Shown here one piece after another: positions 11,758-23,157 of a stretch of DNA of 64,000 nucleotides (the stretch's first letter is position 1; each line of letters opens with the position of its first letter). Source of the stretch: Kalaharituber pfeilii. Lineage: Eukaryota; Ascomycota; Pezizomycetes; Pezizales; Pezizaceae. The position numbers and the translations under genes were made by a program. The notes beneath the pieces were generated by a model. That model saw nothing but the letters and a program-made list of their open reading frames with translations, was not told the origin of the DNA and made no database searches. The stretch is from contig WHUZ01000034.1 in NCBI GenBank assembly GCA_015179045.1, forward strand, positions 310,001 through 374,000, given 5' to 3'.

Positions 11758-12719
11758 ATGTCGATATCCATGTCGGTATCAACTCCATCGTCTACTATCA
11801 CCATACATCTACCCCATTTAACTCAACTGGCGCCCTGGCCAATACCATATGCACCCCTCACGACGCATTTCACCCCTCCGTCAGGTTGCGAAACATGGAC
11901 TTTGATTACCAATAAGCCTACAGTAACTGGAACTGCAATTGGACAGTATATCAATTTATTAGACACCAATGATAAGACATGCTTTCCCCCGGGCTATGGA
12001 AAAGATGTATGGAGCGCTACATTTAGTCCTGGGATATATTGCCCGAGTGGTTATGTGACAGCAGCAACGGGCACAGAGGTTGGTTCGGCAGTGTGGGAAA
12101 GCGGAATACCACATTCCTCCGATGTGACAACGGTGGCTTGCTGTTTGAGGTAATAATTACTTTTACAGGAGACATATATGGGTCATAACTCTGACAACAG
12201 TATTGTAGAGGATTCACGTACAACTATCATAGCGGAAAATCGGCGTATGACGAATGTACCTCTGTTTACGATCACTCGACGATAGTGGCGCAAGAAGAGT
12301 ACCTGCCTTCCAATAATCAATTCGTATATACCAAACCCGTTGAAGTTGGTCCGGGAACTGCGTACGCACGAGTAGTCCACCTCCACTACAAACAAGAAGA
12401 ATATCAACAATATTTCACGGGAACTCCAATTGAGACATGGAAGCCAAAGGGAACTATTGTGCTTCCCCGTCCAAGTGAGGGGCTCAGCAAAGGCGCTATT
12501 GCAGGGATTGCTGTTGGTGCAGCTGTTGGAGGACTTCTATTACTTGGAGTTCTAATATTTTTCATCCGTCGCCACAGAAAAAATAGGCTTTCACAGAAGA
12601 ATTCGGCGCCTCCGTCTATTGAGGAAGTTGTGGACCATCCGAAGCCGGCTCCGTGGGAGGCACCGGAGCAACCAGCGGAGCAACATGAATCGAGAGGTCG
12701 AAGGAAGAGGCATCGCTGA
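11758..12719 (+). CDS. fungal single-pass surface protein of unknown function
   Basis: Exons 11758-12149 and 12209-12719 join across a 59-nt GT-AG intron (CCLR|GFTY) to give 300 residues. The N-terminus is Ser/Thr/Pro-rich without a classical signal peptide. A Cys-containing ectodomain follows, with PPSGCETWTLITN, TCFPPGYGKDVW, FSPGIYCPSGYVTA and VACCLRGF. This pattern recurs in a large fungal family of membrane-anchored extracellular proteins with no assigned function. Near the C-terminus GAIAGIAVGAAVGGLLLLGV plus LIFFIRR forms one membrane helix, followed by a basic cytosolic tail rich in Pro, Glu and Arg. Topology is inferred to be N-outside. An overlapping alternative start at 11718 is in another frame and is rejected. 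Confidence 0.75.
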
Positions 12720-14287
12720 AGCAAATTTTTAGGTCAGAAAGGTGTGGCATTTTTTCGTCAAAGCATATCAAGGGGCAAAAAATGTGGCTCATGCATCTGG
12801 ATTATGCACGAGAATAATTTGCGTTTAGGGCTTCGTGGTTTATGCCTTTTTTCTTTCTTGTACATGGCATGCATGATGTATATTTTTGAGGGATTTTTCT
12901 TCCTGTGTTTTATGTAACCTTCTTATCCTCATTATGGAATGGCGACAAGGTCATGTCTGGTTGATGAGCTCTAGTATGAATGCGAATATGTAATGATGTG
13001 AGTTCAGCCAGATTCACAGAAATTTCTTTCACAGTGGACCTAGAGTAATTCAACACAGTCAAACCTTTTTACGCCACAATATTAACCATCTAATACGGAG
13101 TTCACAATAATATTCTAAGCTAGGGTTAAAATACCTGCTTTCTGAAGCCTTACGTACGACTTGTCTGAAGTTCCGAGTAACTTCGTTTTGTGTTAACCTG
13201 CATTCCCTGTACAAGATGCATGCTCATTAATTCAGGAGTCTAGAATGTTATAAACGGTCTTAGAGCCATCTCTAACTCTCCTTCTACGTTGGTTCTCCGC
13301 GACAAAACTGATGTACAGCTGGGTTATGAACAGGCACTGGGCTTCTATATGCAAACAGAAGCTGGTGATGACTATGGGTTTAGCTGAGGTCCGAACTGGA
13401 TGGATTAGGCCACCTACCCATTACTTCGGTATATTCACGTGTCTCACCAGGAAACCGCTCAATAGAAGTTCTGACCGTAACTAGACTAATGTGAATGCAG
13501 ATGGCTCTTAAATAGGCTAGGAATAGACGTGCAGCATGGAGTATATTTTTGCACCATATTTTAGTTTACCAGAGGTATGAATACTTTTGGGTAGTCTCAT
13601 ACCAAGCACCTAGACTTTGGGTACTACCTATGAAACGCCTATCTAGTGGTACCGTTTCACCAGAGGTTGTCGTTCTGGCCATGAATAATCATTCTCCAAC
13701 ATTCATTTCAATAACGAAGAACAAGCAGAGAAAGGGTGAATCGCAACTTCATAGAACCATAGAAGCTCCTGTATTCGGCAACGGAAAGCTTCTCAGCTGG
13801 GGAAGGTACTGCGTTACATAGAATCAGCAGTTAATCGCAAGAATGCTGTACCAGAGTAAAACATCCATGGCAGCGCCACGACGGAAGAGGCGTCTATTCA
13901 AAAAGTGGCGTCTATTCAGAAGCTCTATTCTCAACTACTAGCGCACTTGAAAGACAATTAGTACGCAAATCGTGGGTGCAATGGCTAACACCTGGCCGCC
14001 CTCAAGCTTTAATGTGGAAGATCCCACTACTGATTCTTTGTCCTGGAGATGGCTCTGACCACCGGTTTGGGTCCAAAGACTTATCAGGCCTATTGCTCTG
14101 GCTAGCTCTGCTTGAATCATAATAGTATGTATCAAGCTCAGCTGACTAGTACTAATTTGTACTGAAAGGACTGATTATAGCCCTTGATAGCGTGAATTGG
14201 AAAGAGTAGTCCTCAGCTATTGATGCTTCGCATTGCTCCATTTTTGTTGAAGCAGTTGGCTTGTGAACGACCACAGTACGGTCTCTG
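12720..14287. other. spacer without supported genes
   Basis: Contains the probable 3' untranslated region of the upstream gene. No coding or repeat structure stands out. Confidence 0.5.
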
Positions 14288-14295
14288 TATATAAG
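14288..14295 (+). promoter_or_regulatory. TATA box followed by CT-rich initiator
   Basis: TATATAAG lies about 150 nt upstream of the start codon at 14444. A CT-rich tract (about 14320-14338) lies between them, as in many highly expressed fungal secreted-protein genes. Confidence 0.6.
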
Positions 14296-14443
14296 TCCCT
14301 CAACCTCACCCACAATACCCTCTTTCTCTCTCTCTCCATCGCTAGGAGTCCTGACCAATTCTGAGCCTGCGTAACCACCTCGAGTCATATACAAGTTGAC
14401 TCTCTCCTTTATCTATTCTATATACCCTATCAGAACGCTCAAC

Positions 14444-15079
14444 ATGCGCGCCTTCTACGTTACCATCATCCTTGTCGCCATCATGGCGCTTGCCTCGGCA
14501 TTTCCAGCCCCGGCCCCAGAGCCACTGTACCAGAACATTGATGCTGACTACCCCACCATCTACTATGATCCAAACCCATCCAAGAAATCCAAGCGAGATC
14601 TCAGCAACATTCGCCCTCTCCTCACCCGCGGTGCCATGGTTGAGAAGAGAACTAGTACCCCTGACGGTACTTGCGGTCCTGCTCATGGATACACTTGTAC
14701 TACTTGGGGCTATGGTATGTGCTGTGGTATGAACGTAAGTTCCCGTTCCCTGCATCTTTGAGGCTACGCATTGTAACGATTTCTCTGTAACATCATACAG
14801 AATCTCTGCGATCAAAGCTATACCTCTTGCGGTGGTGGCTGCCAGAGCGCCTATGGTTATTGCACGGAGCCCACCTTGCAGCTTGCCTATGATGCAGACT
14901 TTGGTGATATCATCTGGGATCCTGTAACGGACAACGTCTTCGATGCAGACCTTGGTGACGGCATGATATTCTACGGAATCCGTAAGCACACGCTCCCTTT
15001 TACTATCGGTCGCAGTCAAGCTTGTAGGCTAATTTTCGTACTTTCTCTAGCACCTGAGGATGATTGGGAATACACTTAA
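14444..15079 (+). CDS. small secreted CBM18 (hevein-like) protein
   Basis: Exons 14444-14734, 14801-14981 and 15051-15079 encode 166 residues; introns are 66 and 69 nt. Residues 1-20 (MRAFYVTIILVAIMALASA) form a clear signal peptide. A pro-region contains basic sites (KKSKR, VEKR) that could be cut by a Kex2-type protease. The core from about residue 70 reads TCGPAHGYTC, MCCGMNNLCDQSYTSCGGGC and GYC. Its eight cysteines in a C-C-CC-C-C-C-C order match the chitin-binding type-1 fold (CBM18). The C-terminal tail is acidic and carries two related units (YDADFGDIIWD, FDADLGDGMIF). It is inferred to act outside the cell by binding chitin oligomers, for example as a wall protein or effector-like protein. 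The start at 14444 was preferred over an upstream alternative because it begins the signal peptide. Confidence 0.82.
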
Positions 15080-15825
15080 ATGCCCACTTCGGGCATTACT
15101 AAAGTGCAAGCCCAATCTAATAACCTACGCACGAAGTTACTTTGATTCTCAACAACCGGACCTGCACATTGTTAGCAGTCAAATGGGCACAGCATAGCTA
15201 GGAGAAGGAGAGAACCAGCATAGAGTCGGCTCACGGAAAGAAAAACCACGAATTTACATGAAAGCGAGAGATGGGGAACCCACAGAAGACCTCTTTTGTG
15301 GGATCGTTTAGGTTCATTTCTTCTATCGTTCTATAGGAGGTCATGTTTAGGGCTATAGCTTTGTATTTAGTGTTTAGAATATAATCTCCGTCCGTCCGTC
15401 CACCAAAAGCAACTCAGTCCGCAGTTCACGTGAAGCTAGTGTGCTGTATAATAGCCCGGGCAGCTAGGGGAGGTCAAGTTGTAGTCATGAACCTAGTAAG
15501 AGCGGTCTATGTATCTTGGCATGTGCAGGTATAAGCCATACAGATTGGAGCTTTTAAACGTATGGGTATATTCAGAAAAGATGAATTCTCTATTTCCATC
15601 ACAACAGACACACTGCAGCCAGCTATAGCCAGTACGGTTCTTGAAAATCCAAAATTATCTATATACAACACTAACGAGTTCTTCCATTTCAATGAACGAT
15701 AACATCGCGCACAAATTGCGGGAAGTATGCTGTTCCTACCTAAGCCTATAACCCTCCCACCATATAGATTCGTTCAACGTAGGGTTTCACTCATGATGAG
15801 ATTTCAGAGTAGGAGTTTTTTTTTT

Positions 15826-15885
15826 ATTATTATTATTATTATCACGTAAGCTCGCTTATCGCTATTCGCTATGGCAGGGTCGAAA
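15826..15885 (-). mobile_element. hairpin-retroposon copy K, TAA-repeat tail
   Basis: On the minus strand this reads ACCCTGCCATAGCGAATAGC, then AAGCGAGCTTACGTGA, then a tail of TAA repeats and A. It shares CCCTGCCATRG and TACGTGA before the tail with the other group-2 copies. No clear target-site duplication is visible. Confidence 0.65.
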
Positions 15886-16560
15886 CCATCGATGCTCGGA
15901 GGCAAGTATCGAGGAAGAGATAGAGGGTACCAAAAACACTGCCTCGCAAAATATACCACTCTTTAGAAGCTACCTATGGCTTTTTCCTAGGAGTGCAACA
16001 TTATACATCCACATTTCTCAGCGCATATATATTAACGGTAAAGATATAGGGGACAATGAAGTGGCAGCTAGGAATTCTACTTGCCAATCCTGCACAGCTT
16101 TGCTCGAGACAGGGATAGCTCTACGATTTTTTTACTTTCTGGAAAAGGCTTTGACGAAACGGGCAGCAAATGTTTGAACCTACGAAGCTCTTGCTGAACC
16201 CAAAGTAGAAAGCGTCTTTGGGTGACGATGATCATATGAGAGCTCTGGTTCGGCATGCAATCGTGGTAACGTTTCACGGGAGGCTTACAGCTTGACGAAG
16301 CAGGCTGTCGGGCATGACAGCCGGTCCTTTGCCTTGAGCAAAGGCTTGAATACTATAGTAGCTCTGAACCTCAACAAAAAATTAAGGGGCGGACCGACAT
16401 ATGAGTCAAGCGAACAGGGCGACCTCTACCAGTGCCCAGACTATTAACTGCCTCTTAGGGCGACTGACCAAGGGAAACAGGCATGAGGAACTCCAAGTCT
16501 ATAAGCTGGTGAGATGGGAGGTGAGGGCCGAGCCGAAGGTGCACTGCTAACATCCACGTG

Positions 16561-16612
16561 CCCTGCCATGACGAACAGCTACAAGCGGGGCTATGTAATA
16601 AAAAAAAAAAAA
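16561..16612 (+). mobile_element. hairpin-retroposon copy I with imperfect target duplication
   Basis: CCCTGCCATGACGAACAGC through GCGGGGCTATGTAAT is followed by a run of A. TCCACGTG (16553-16560) and TCCCACGTG (16613-16621) flank it, a target-site duplication differing by one base. The ends CCCTG and CGGGG can pair. Confidence 0.72.
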
Positions 16613-19600
16613 TCCCACGTGATACCAATAGAGGTGTGAATTATCATATGGTTGACGTAAGGGTGTGGTGCCGTGTAGCCTTGCTGGTAGCATACTAAAC
16701 AAGTGCTCACCCTTTTTGTCATTTCTTGCCCTAAGAATTCTGTACGATTTTTGCTTTGGGTGCTCGTTGCCCTCATTTTGTTCCATGCGTTGGGATTGTT
16801 AATTTGCTACAATATCCAAATCCAAAAGAGATCTAAGCGGAGGCTGAGCCTCAATGGCCTTTCGTGTTATATTATTCAAAGAATAAAACAATTGAACTTT
16901 AAATTTCATTTCATGTCTGGGTATCTTTATTACGGATATGAAGAAAATATTAAGTAAAAATGTAGCTTGTATTGTAATCATAAGTTCCCACGAGAAGACA
17001 TTCCACAACACGATAGTCTCATGCGATGAAGACCATGCAGAGGTAAACACGCCAAAGCACCCCAGTTTCAAACCTGAAATTGCTTCTCCGAAAACCTCAT
17101 GCCCAATTCTCAACGGTCGACAAAACAAAATCCAACAGAGCAGCAATGAAGAAGTAAGCAGCACAACAAAACCCAACCGAAAAAAAAAGGCAAAATAGCA
17201 ACAAGAACGAACCACCACAGATGCCAGGTACAAAAATTCAAGCCGAGTCTATTCAAGTTGTTTTGTAAAATCAAAACCCTACCCTGCCAGCTCCGAAACA
17301 CCGAAATTTTTGCTACCTAGACCGAAATATGTAGGTGATGATGACGATACAAGAAGAAGAGGCGGTGCAAAGGAAGAGAAAAGCCGGGAAGGGAACAGAA
17401 AAGGATAGGTGGCTGTATGTACAAGGAAAGATCAGGACGGGACCAGGAGGATGTGGTCAGTTTGATTGCGTAACAGTGCTTAGACCATGCATAACGGTGA
17501 GGCGCAGGGTGGCGGTGATGTTTGTGGAAGTTGACCTACAGGCCCAAGTTCGCGCAACAAGCATCCGAAATCGCCCGAGAAGTTGACAAGCTGCAGCGCA
17601 GTGATTGACCAAAATCAATGTTTCCCCGAAGGTGTTTTGGAACGGTCTCCCCTAAGGTAATTCCATCAGATACTGCATGAGGTCGTGCGCATGAAAGATA
17701 TGTTTCCCTACTGAAGGTGAAGGTAGGTCGTCTTCGAGTGTGCTTCATGTGAGACTGGATTGACCTCTTATTTGCTAAGGGACATGTTCCGGAAAAATTC
17801 GGCGAAATCAGAACTCAGTGATGCAGGAGGCAAGTGGGTAGAGCTGGTGCCATGCAAGTGCTACATTCCTAGTACTGTAGGTACCTGCTAGAGATTGCGC
17901 AGCTGTAGCCGAATTCATAGGTCATAAGTGGAAACCCCAGACAACAATTGAATGAAATTAAAGGCATTGTGGTAGATATAATGGAATTGCAGAAGAAACA
18001 GACCATAAACATCATCAAAGGTATCTATGAAATCCGAAAGGAGCTACGGAAAAATCTAACCGAGATAATGGAAACCGAGATAATGGAACCGAAGACAATA
18101 GATAAGGTGAAACAAAAATAAAAAAAGCGCACAAGCTGAAAAATATAACACATGATATCCGAAAAAATGATTAGAAATAAGGTAAGAAAATAAGCAAAGA
18201 AAAAAAAAAATGCAAAGTCATAATCATTGCGGCATTAGCAAGTTCGGTGTTGCGTACCGGCGCGTAAACCCCAGTATACGTTAATGCCCCTACACATTTT
18301 CCAACAATCAGGTTCATGGCGCCAGCGCCGGACCACGGAACCAGGTCATATCAAGCGTGAGATAAATGAATTGATAACGGTGCTTCGTGTTTACCCCGGC
18401 AACCCCAGATCTTCCTATCCCTAATGGTATCCTCTGGCAATTTCTCGTAAGAAATGTTCTAGGCTTTTCTGTACGACGTCATATGACTTTTAACTACACT
18501 AGGTAGCTGGTGCCCCCGAACACCTATCGCATGGCTCTTCCTTTGTGATGGTAGTGATGCTCCTGCAATCAGCGCTGCCACAGTTTGTGAAGTATCTTGT
18601 GGTCTGGTCTTTGCAGATACTGCAGTTGATAATAATTTTGTTGCACATTTTGTGGAGATATTAGAGAACTTGAAGCAGCTACCACTCGGTTGGCTAGTCT
18701 CAGTGAGGTGTAATGGTGTTTGATGTTACGCTCTGCTGTTGCTAGCGTCTTTTGAAAATAGCCGTTGCCTTGGAAGCTTGCGCACAAATTGGATAATTCA
18801 AGAAAATAACGAACAAGCAGTGGAGGCGTGGGAAATAGATGAACTGAGAAATGCGATCGCGAACTGGGTGCTTGAGACGGTAATATAGAGAATACGAGTG
18901 TCTTATATCGATGATAGATCTGAAACCGCACACCCAGCTAAAGCAGAAGGAAGCCTAAGCCGGCCGAACCGTGGTGGATGGGGTGGTTGGATTCGATGCG
19001 CCGAAGTATGACTGTGCTATTTTTTAAATATTTTTCTTCTGCCCGCGTAAATAGTGTTTGAGGCACGGTCAGCTGCAGGATGCTATCTGCTTGATTGAGA
19101 TTCCGGACCTTGTAATATAATTTGAAACCACTCTAGCGAGCTATCACGGCCCGGGAGCGAGGGCTGTATATACCTTCACGAAGGATGTGCTGAAATGAGC
19201 CTCTGGAGAAATGGTAAGATGATTTGACATATGATTTCACCCAACTTCGTGTATGTGCAAACAAGACAACACAGAGAAGCACACGAGAGGCTTTCCAGCG
19301 CTCCTAGAATTCAAGTAGAGACGGACACGTCTGCGCAAATAAAATGATATCAGTATAACCCTCACGGTCAGATGGTGAAGTCGGCTGGTTGAGCATTGCC
19401 TTACTTACGTCAAATGTAGTACTGTGCACTGCGAATTTATCAATCTATAATTTTTTTTTTTTTCCTTTTTCTTAATTTGCCAATATGGCATGCGCAAGCT
19501 ATAATGGAAGCCCGCGCTTCGCCAGCAGCAGCAGTCCCAAGTCGCAGCCTTATAATCTCACAGCCAGCGAATGGAAGGCGAGAATCCGAGTATTCCATGG

Positions 19601-21963
19601 GGGTATGCGTTATTCAGGAGCTTCCGCTGGGTATATGTAATGGAGGGTGACCAGTGTGGTACATACATAGCTCCAGCAGTAAAGTTGAACTGGAAAATAC
19701 ATGTCGAAATTTCCATGCTCAGGTCCACTTAGCTGCCCTTGTACTCCGTACACAATGTTAACGGCCATCTACGATGATGTGCCACTTCGGATGCAGTGCG
19801 GACATCTACGCTAGGCAGGGGTGTACGGGTGGCACCCCAATGAGTTTTAGACTCTGCTTGAGCTGTTGGCATAGCCATATCTGACTCAACGTGTGGGCAA
19901 ATGATAAAGGGGCCTTTATTATGTAAAGTATGAAAGAAATACAAGAGAGAACGTTGAGTGAGGGTGGAAAAGCAACGGCCTGGGACGCCCAATATCACGA
20001 GTAAGACATTGATTGCTGCATTGCAAGCATCATAGCCCGTTGCTGCCGGCGAAGGCTTCTCAATCCAGTGTCACAAGGACGGAGAGTCAATCCGAGAATA
20101 AGGCTGGTATGCCCACCAAAGTATAACCAACACCAGCTAGTGGTCTGTCTGATTTCGGTCAATATGCTTTAAAAATATACACCTCGGCCCATGGACCAGC
20201 AAACAATACGTCAGTCAGAGCAATGAACATACTTCTGTACTTTTCACGGAATATGCAGCATCGGCATACCGGGGATGTACAATAGGAACACACAATCCCT
20301 CCCCGTAATCTTCTGGCTAGCACTGCTAATAATAAATCATTGCGCAGTGTATATACAGTACGCGGTTAGAATCTGCTAGAGTCCCGGGAATGTTCCAGAC
20401 TGGCCACGCTTTGAATTCTATCTTTCTCTAGAACGTTTGCCAATCCAGATCACTACTTGATAAGGGCCCCGGTTTTTCGCAGTCTCGCCTCCAGCAGCAG
20501 AGGGATGCGTTAGGCTTCGAGCTCTCTCACCATTGTGGGCTCTTTGCAATATGCTCTCCATGATCTAGTATGGATTGTGTTGGTGTATGGGTGTTAGGCC
20601 TAGCAAACCTAACACCAGAGATCTCTTTTAGGTCCAGTGGTAAGTGCATACAGATCGTAGCTAATCTACTACGGTTGTGCTCTTGCACCCATGATGGTAT
20701 GGTTGGCCGGAAGTTGAGAATAGGGTATAGCACTATGGGCCCAAAAGGCATATTTGACGCTAGGGTCGCACAAGGGAAATTATCACTTTATGAGTGTTTA
20801 TAATATGAGCAAATGCATTGAGTCAGTACAAAAAGAGAACATTCAGTTCCATTGTCAGGCCGCTGATCTTTATTGCGACCCAGAGCGCTGTTGCTGGGAC
20901 TAAAGTCTGGATGACCCATACTTCTATGCATACCTATACTGGTCAAAATTTGCAGCTAATCCGCACCGCACATCTCATTGATATCACATGTACGAGTGCG
21001 AGTACAGCTACAATCGCAAGAAGTTATACTGCAGTCCCTGATTTGTTAAATCGGCACTGGTGGAGAACAACCAAACACCAAGCCCCAAGCTCCATCGCAA
21101 GAGCGTGAAAGCTGAAATCCCCACCATATGGCTATGCTCGACTGCCAGCTCTGGTGACCTCGCCATGCAACCCCAGTTGTCTGCGTGAGCTGGACAGGTG
21201 ACAGGGTAAGGCAGCGCCAAGCCCAGGCCTTCAAATCCCCAACAACGAATTGCTCGTTCACAGTGGCGAATGCCGCTTGAAACGCCTACATCCATCCCAA
21301 CTTTGAACGTTTGTCCCAGCCAACGCTACAGGCCAAATCAACCCCTGTCGTTCTGCAGGCACAGAAATCCTCAAGCATAATTACCTATCTCAGCACAAAT
21401 ATGATGTCCGCCAAGCTGGATTTATTGGTGCCTAAGGAGGAGAAATCAAGCTCCAGGCCTCATGCTGAAACTAAGGCAATCACGGCCTCCAATCATGCGG
21501 CCTCTTGTCACTTGAATCCCCGTCAACGGTGTCTCTCAGATAACTTGAGGTAGGATGGATGGAGAGCAGATTAGCTTAAGTAGGATCGGAAGGTGCGCTT
21601 TCTGGACGGAAGGAAAGCTTCTCGATCCTTCTCAGTGCACAAAACTGTCCATAACAATTTGCAGCCTACAGTTGTTTTCCGACGTTATCTGAGTGGAATC
21701 GTTGCCATCAGGGTGTTTGTGGTTGGAAGAATCATTTTATTCTATATTGGTATGTTTTTAGCTGGGGCAAGCCTAAAGCCATCCAATGCAAGCTGAGATC
21801 CACAAAGAACAGACGCTCGCATTATGCAGCTTTTGGATTCCTTGCTAACGCTGGAGCCTAGGTGTCCTGGGTATATGGATATTCACCTATAATCCATTTG
21901 GATTGTGCGGAACAATTCCTTTGACTGCATACAGACTCACAGTGCCTATTCACCAATTGCTTC

Positions 21964-23157
21964 ATGCCAAAGTCCAAGGTCACCATGGGAAACATTCTTG
22001 TCTTTCCCCTCATTGATCGCCTGCTCCAGAAAATTGGGTTCTTCAAACCAAATCCGAAGCCGCTTGGGCCCAAAGATGAGCTCTGGCTTTTCAACAACAC
22101 TGCCTTCCGGTCACCGAAGAACCCAAATGAATGGATGACAGAATTTGTGGCCTCATACTTCCAATTTGATACTGGCGACGCGGCTTCACGCAACATTGCA
22201 GACATCATTGAGAAGCTAGGGATTGTACGGGGGGATGCCGCAGAGCGATTGGTCGCCGAGAGGGTCGAGTTGTTCCTTAATATCATTCAACCTGGAAGAA
22301 CAGCCGAGCTGCAGATTGAGCGCGGCGCTGGAGGAAAATTTTTTCTAGGGCCAGCAGGGTCAAACGGGATCTCGTCCAATGCGTTACCATTCCCGAGCGG
22401 ATCTTACCATAACGGGCAATTTGTGTCTTCCACCGCGGTGCTCCCGCAGGGTTATGGACGCGGACAGCTAAACGGGTTTGAAACTATGACGACTGTGTTT
22501 GCAGAGCCTGAGGGATGGGGCGTAGTCAGTGACATCGATGACACGATCAAAATCACCCACGTTTTATCGCATATTGACATCCTCAAACATACTTTTGCAC
22601 TCCCTGCTCAAGCAGTGCCTGGGATGCCCGAATTTTTCCAGAACGTCCTGGCTCCAACCCTCAACAACCCGGTGTGGTTCTACGTCACTGCATCTCCGTA
22701 TAATCTGTATCCATTCCTTTCTAGATTTATCGATGACTTTGGCTTTCCCAAGGGTACCATCATTTTGCGTGACCTTTCTTGGCAGGAAATCGAGGCGTTC
22801 ATCTACACCTCCCTTACGATCGGAACCGAGCAGTACAAAATTGACAGGATCTCCAAAATCCATTCTTGGTTCCCGCGGCGCAAAATGGTTTTGATCGGAG
22901 ACTCCACTCAGAAGGATCCAGAGGTGTATGGTGAGGTGGCGCGAAGGTGGCCAGGTTGGGTTAAAACAATATATATTCGGGTGGTTAAAGGGGTAGATGT
23001 AAATAAAGAGAAGGATTTGAACAGTGTGACAAGATTTGAGAGGGCTTTCCGAGGCTTGGATAGAGCCCTTTGGTCGACGTTTGAAGATGTTTCGGAGATT
23101 GGTAGTAGGCTGACCGCGGTAGTGCAAGCGGACCTGGCAGCTTCGCAGAAAGCATAA
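21964..23157 (+). CDS. APP1-type phosphatidate phosphatase (DUF2183 domain)
   Basis: A single exon of 397 residues. The HAD-like catalytic motif GVVSDIDDTIKIT places the acidic pair and Thr at D190, D192 and T194. FYVTASPYNLYPFL, the aromatic/Leu-rich segment after it, and KMVLIGDSTQKDPEVYGE are typical of the APP1 catalytic domain. The family dephosphorylates phosphatidate to diacylglycerol; yeast App1 acts at actin patches and endocytic membranes. This protein lacks the long proline-rich extensions of yeast App1 and has no obvious signal peptide, so it is a short form. The start could also be M8 (MGNILVFP). It stands alone, more than 3 kb from any other confident gene. Confidence 0.88.
   Translation: MPKSKVTMGNILVFPLIDRLLQKIGFFKPNPKPLGPKDELWLFNNTAFRSPKNPNEWMTEFVASYFQFDTGDAASRNIADIIEKLGIVRGDAAERLVAERVELFLNIIQPGRTAELQIERGAGGKFFLGPAGSNGISSNALPFPSGSYHNGQFVSSTAVLPQGYGRGQLNGFETMTTVFAEPEGWGVVSDIDDTIKITHVLSHIDILKHTFALPAQAVPGMPEFFQNVLAPTLNNPVWFYVTASPYNLYPFLSRFIDDFGFPKGTIILRDLSWQEIEAFIYTSLTIGTEQYKIDRISKIHSWFPRRKMVLIGDSTQKDPEVYGEVARRWPGWVKTIYIRVVKGVDVNKEKDLNSVTRFERAFRGLDRALWSTFEDVSEIGSRLTAVVQADLAASQKA

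Larger units (their letters stand above)
15080..21963. other. long gene-poor spacer with retroposon tails
   Basis: About 6.9 kb without a gene I can support. Two copies of the hairpin retroposon family (15826-15885 minus, 16561-16612 plus) are annotated separately. A 9-bp inverted repeat (GGTGTTAGG / CCTAACACC) lies at 20590-20616, and A/T runs occur near 18200 and 19450. Open frames up to 144 codons lack any recognisable motif. Confidence 0.5.

Noticed and set aside
16799..17233. 144-codon minus open frame with hydrophobic stretches
   Set aside because: AT-rich context, no splice or motif support, and opposite-strand frames are equally open.
20590..20616. 9-bp inverted repeat GGTGTTAGG/CCTAACACC as a possible MITE or tRNA-like gene
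   Set aside because: No target duplication, no second copy and no tRNA box pattern.
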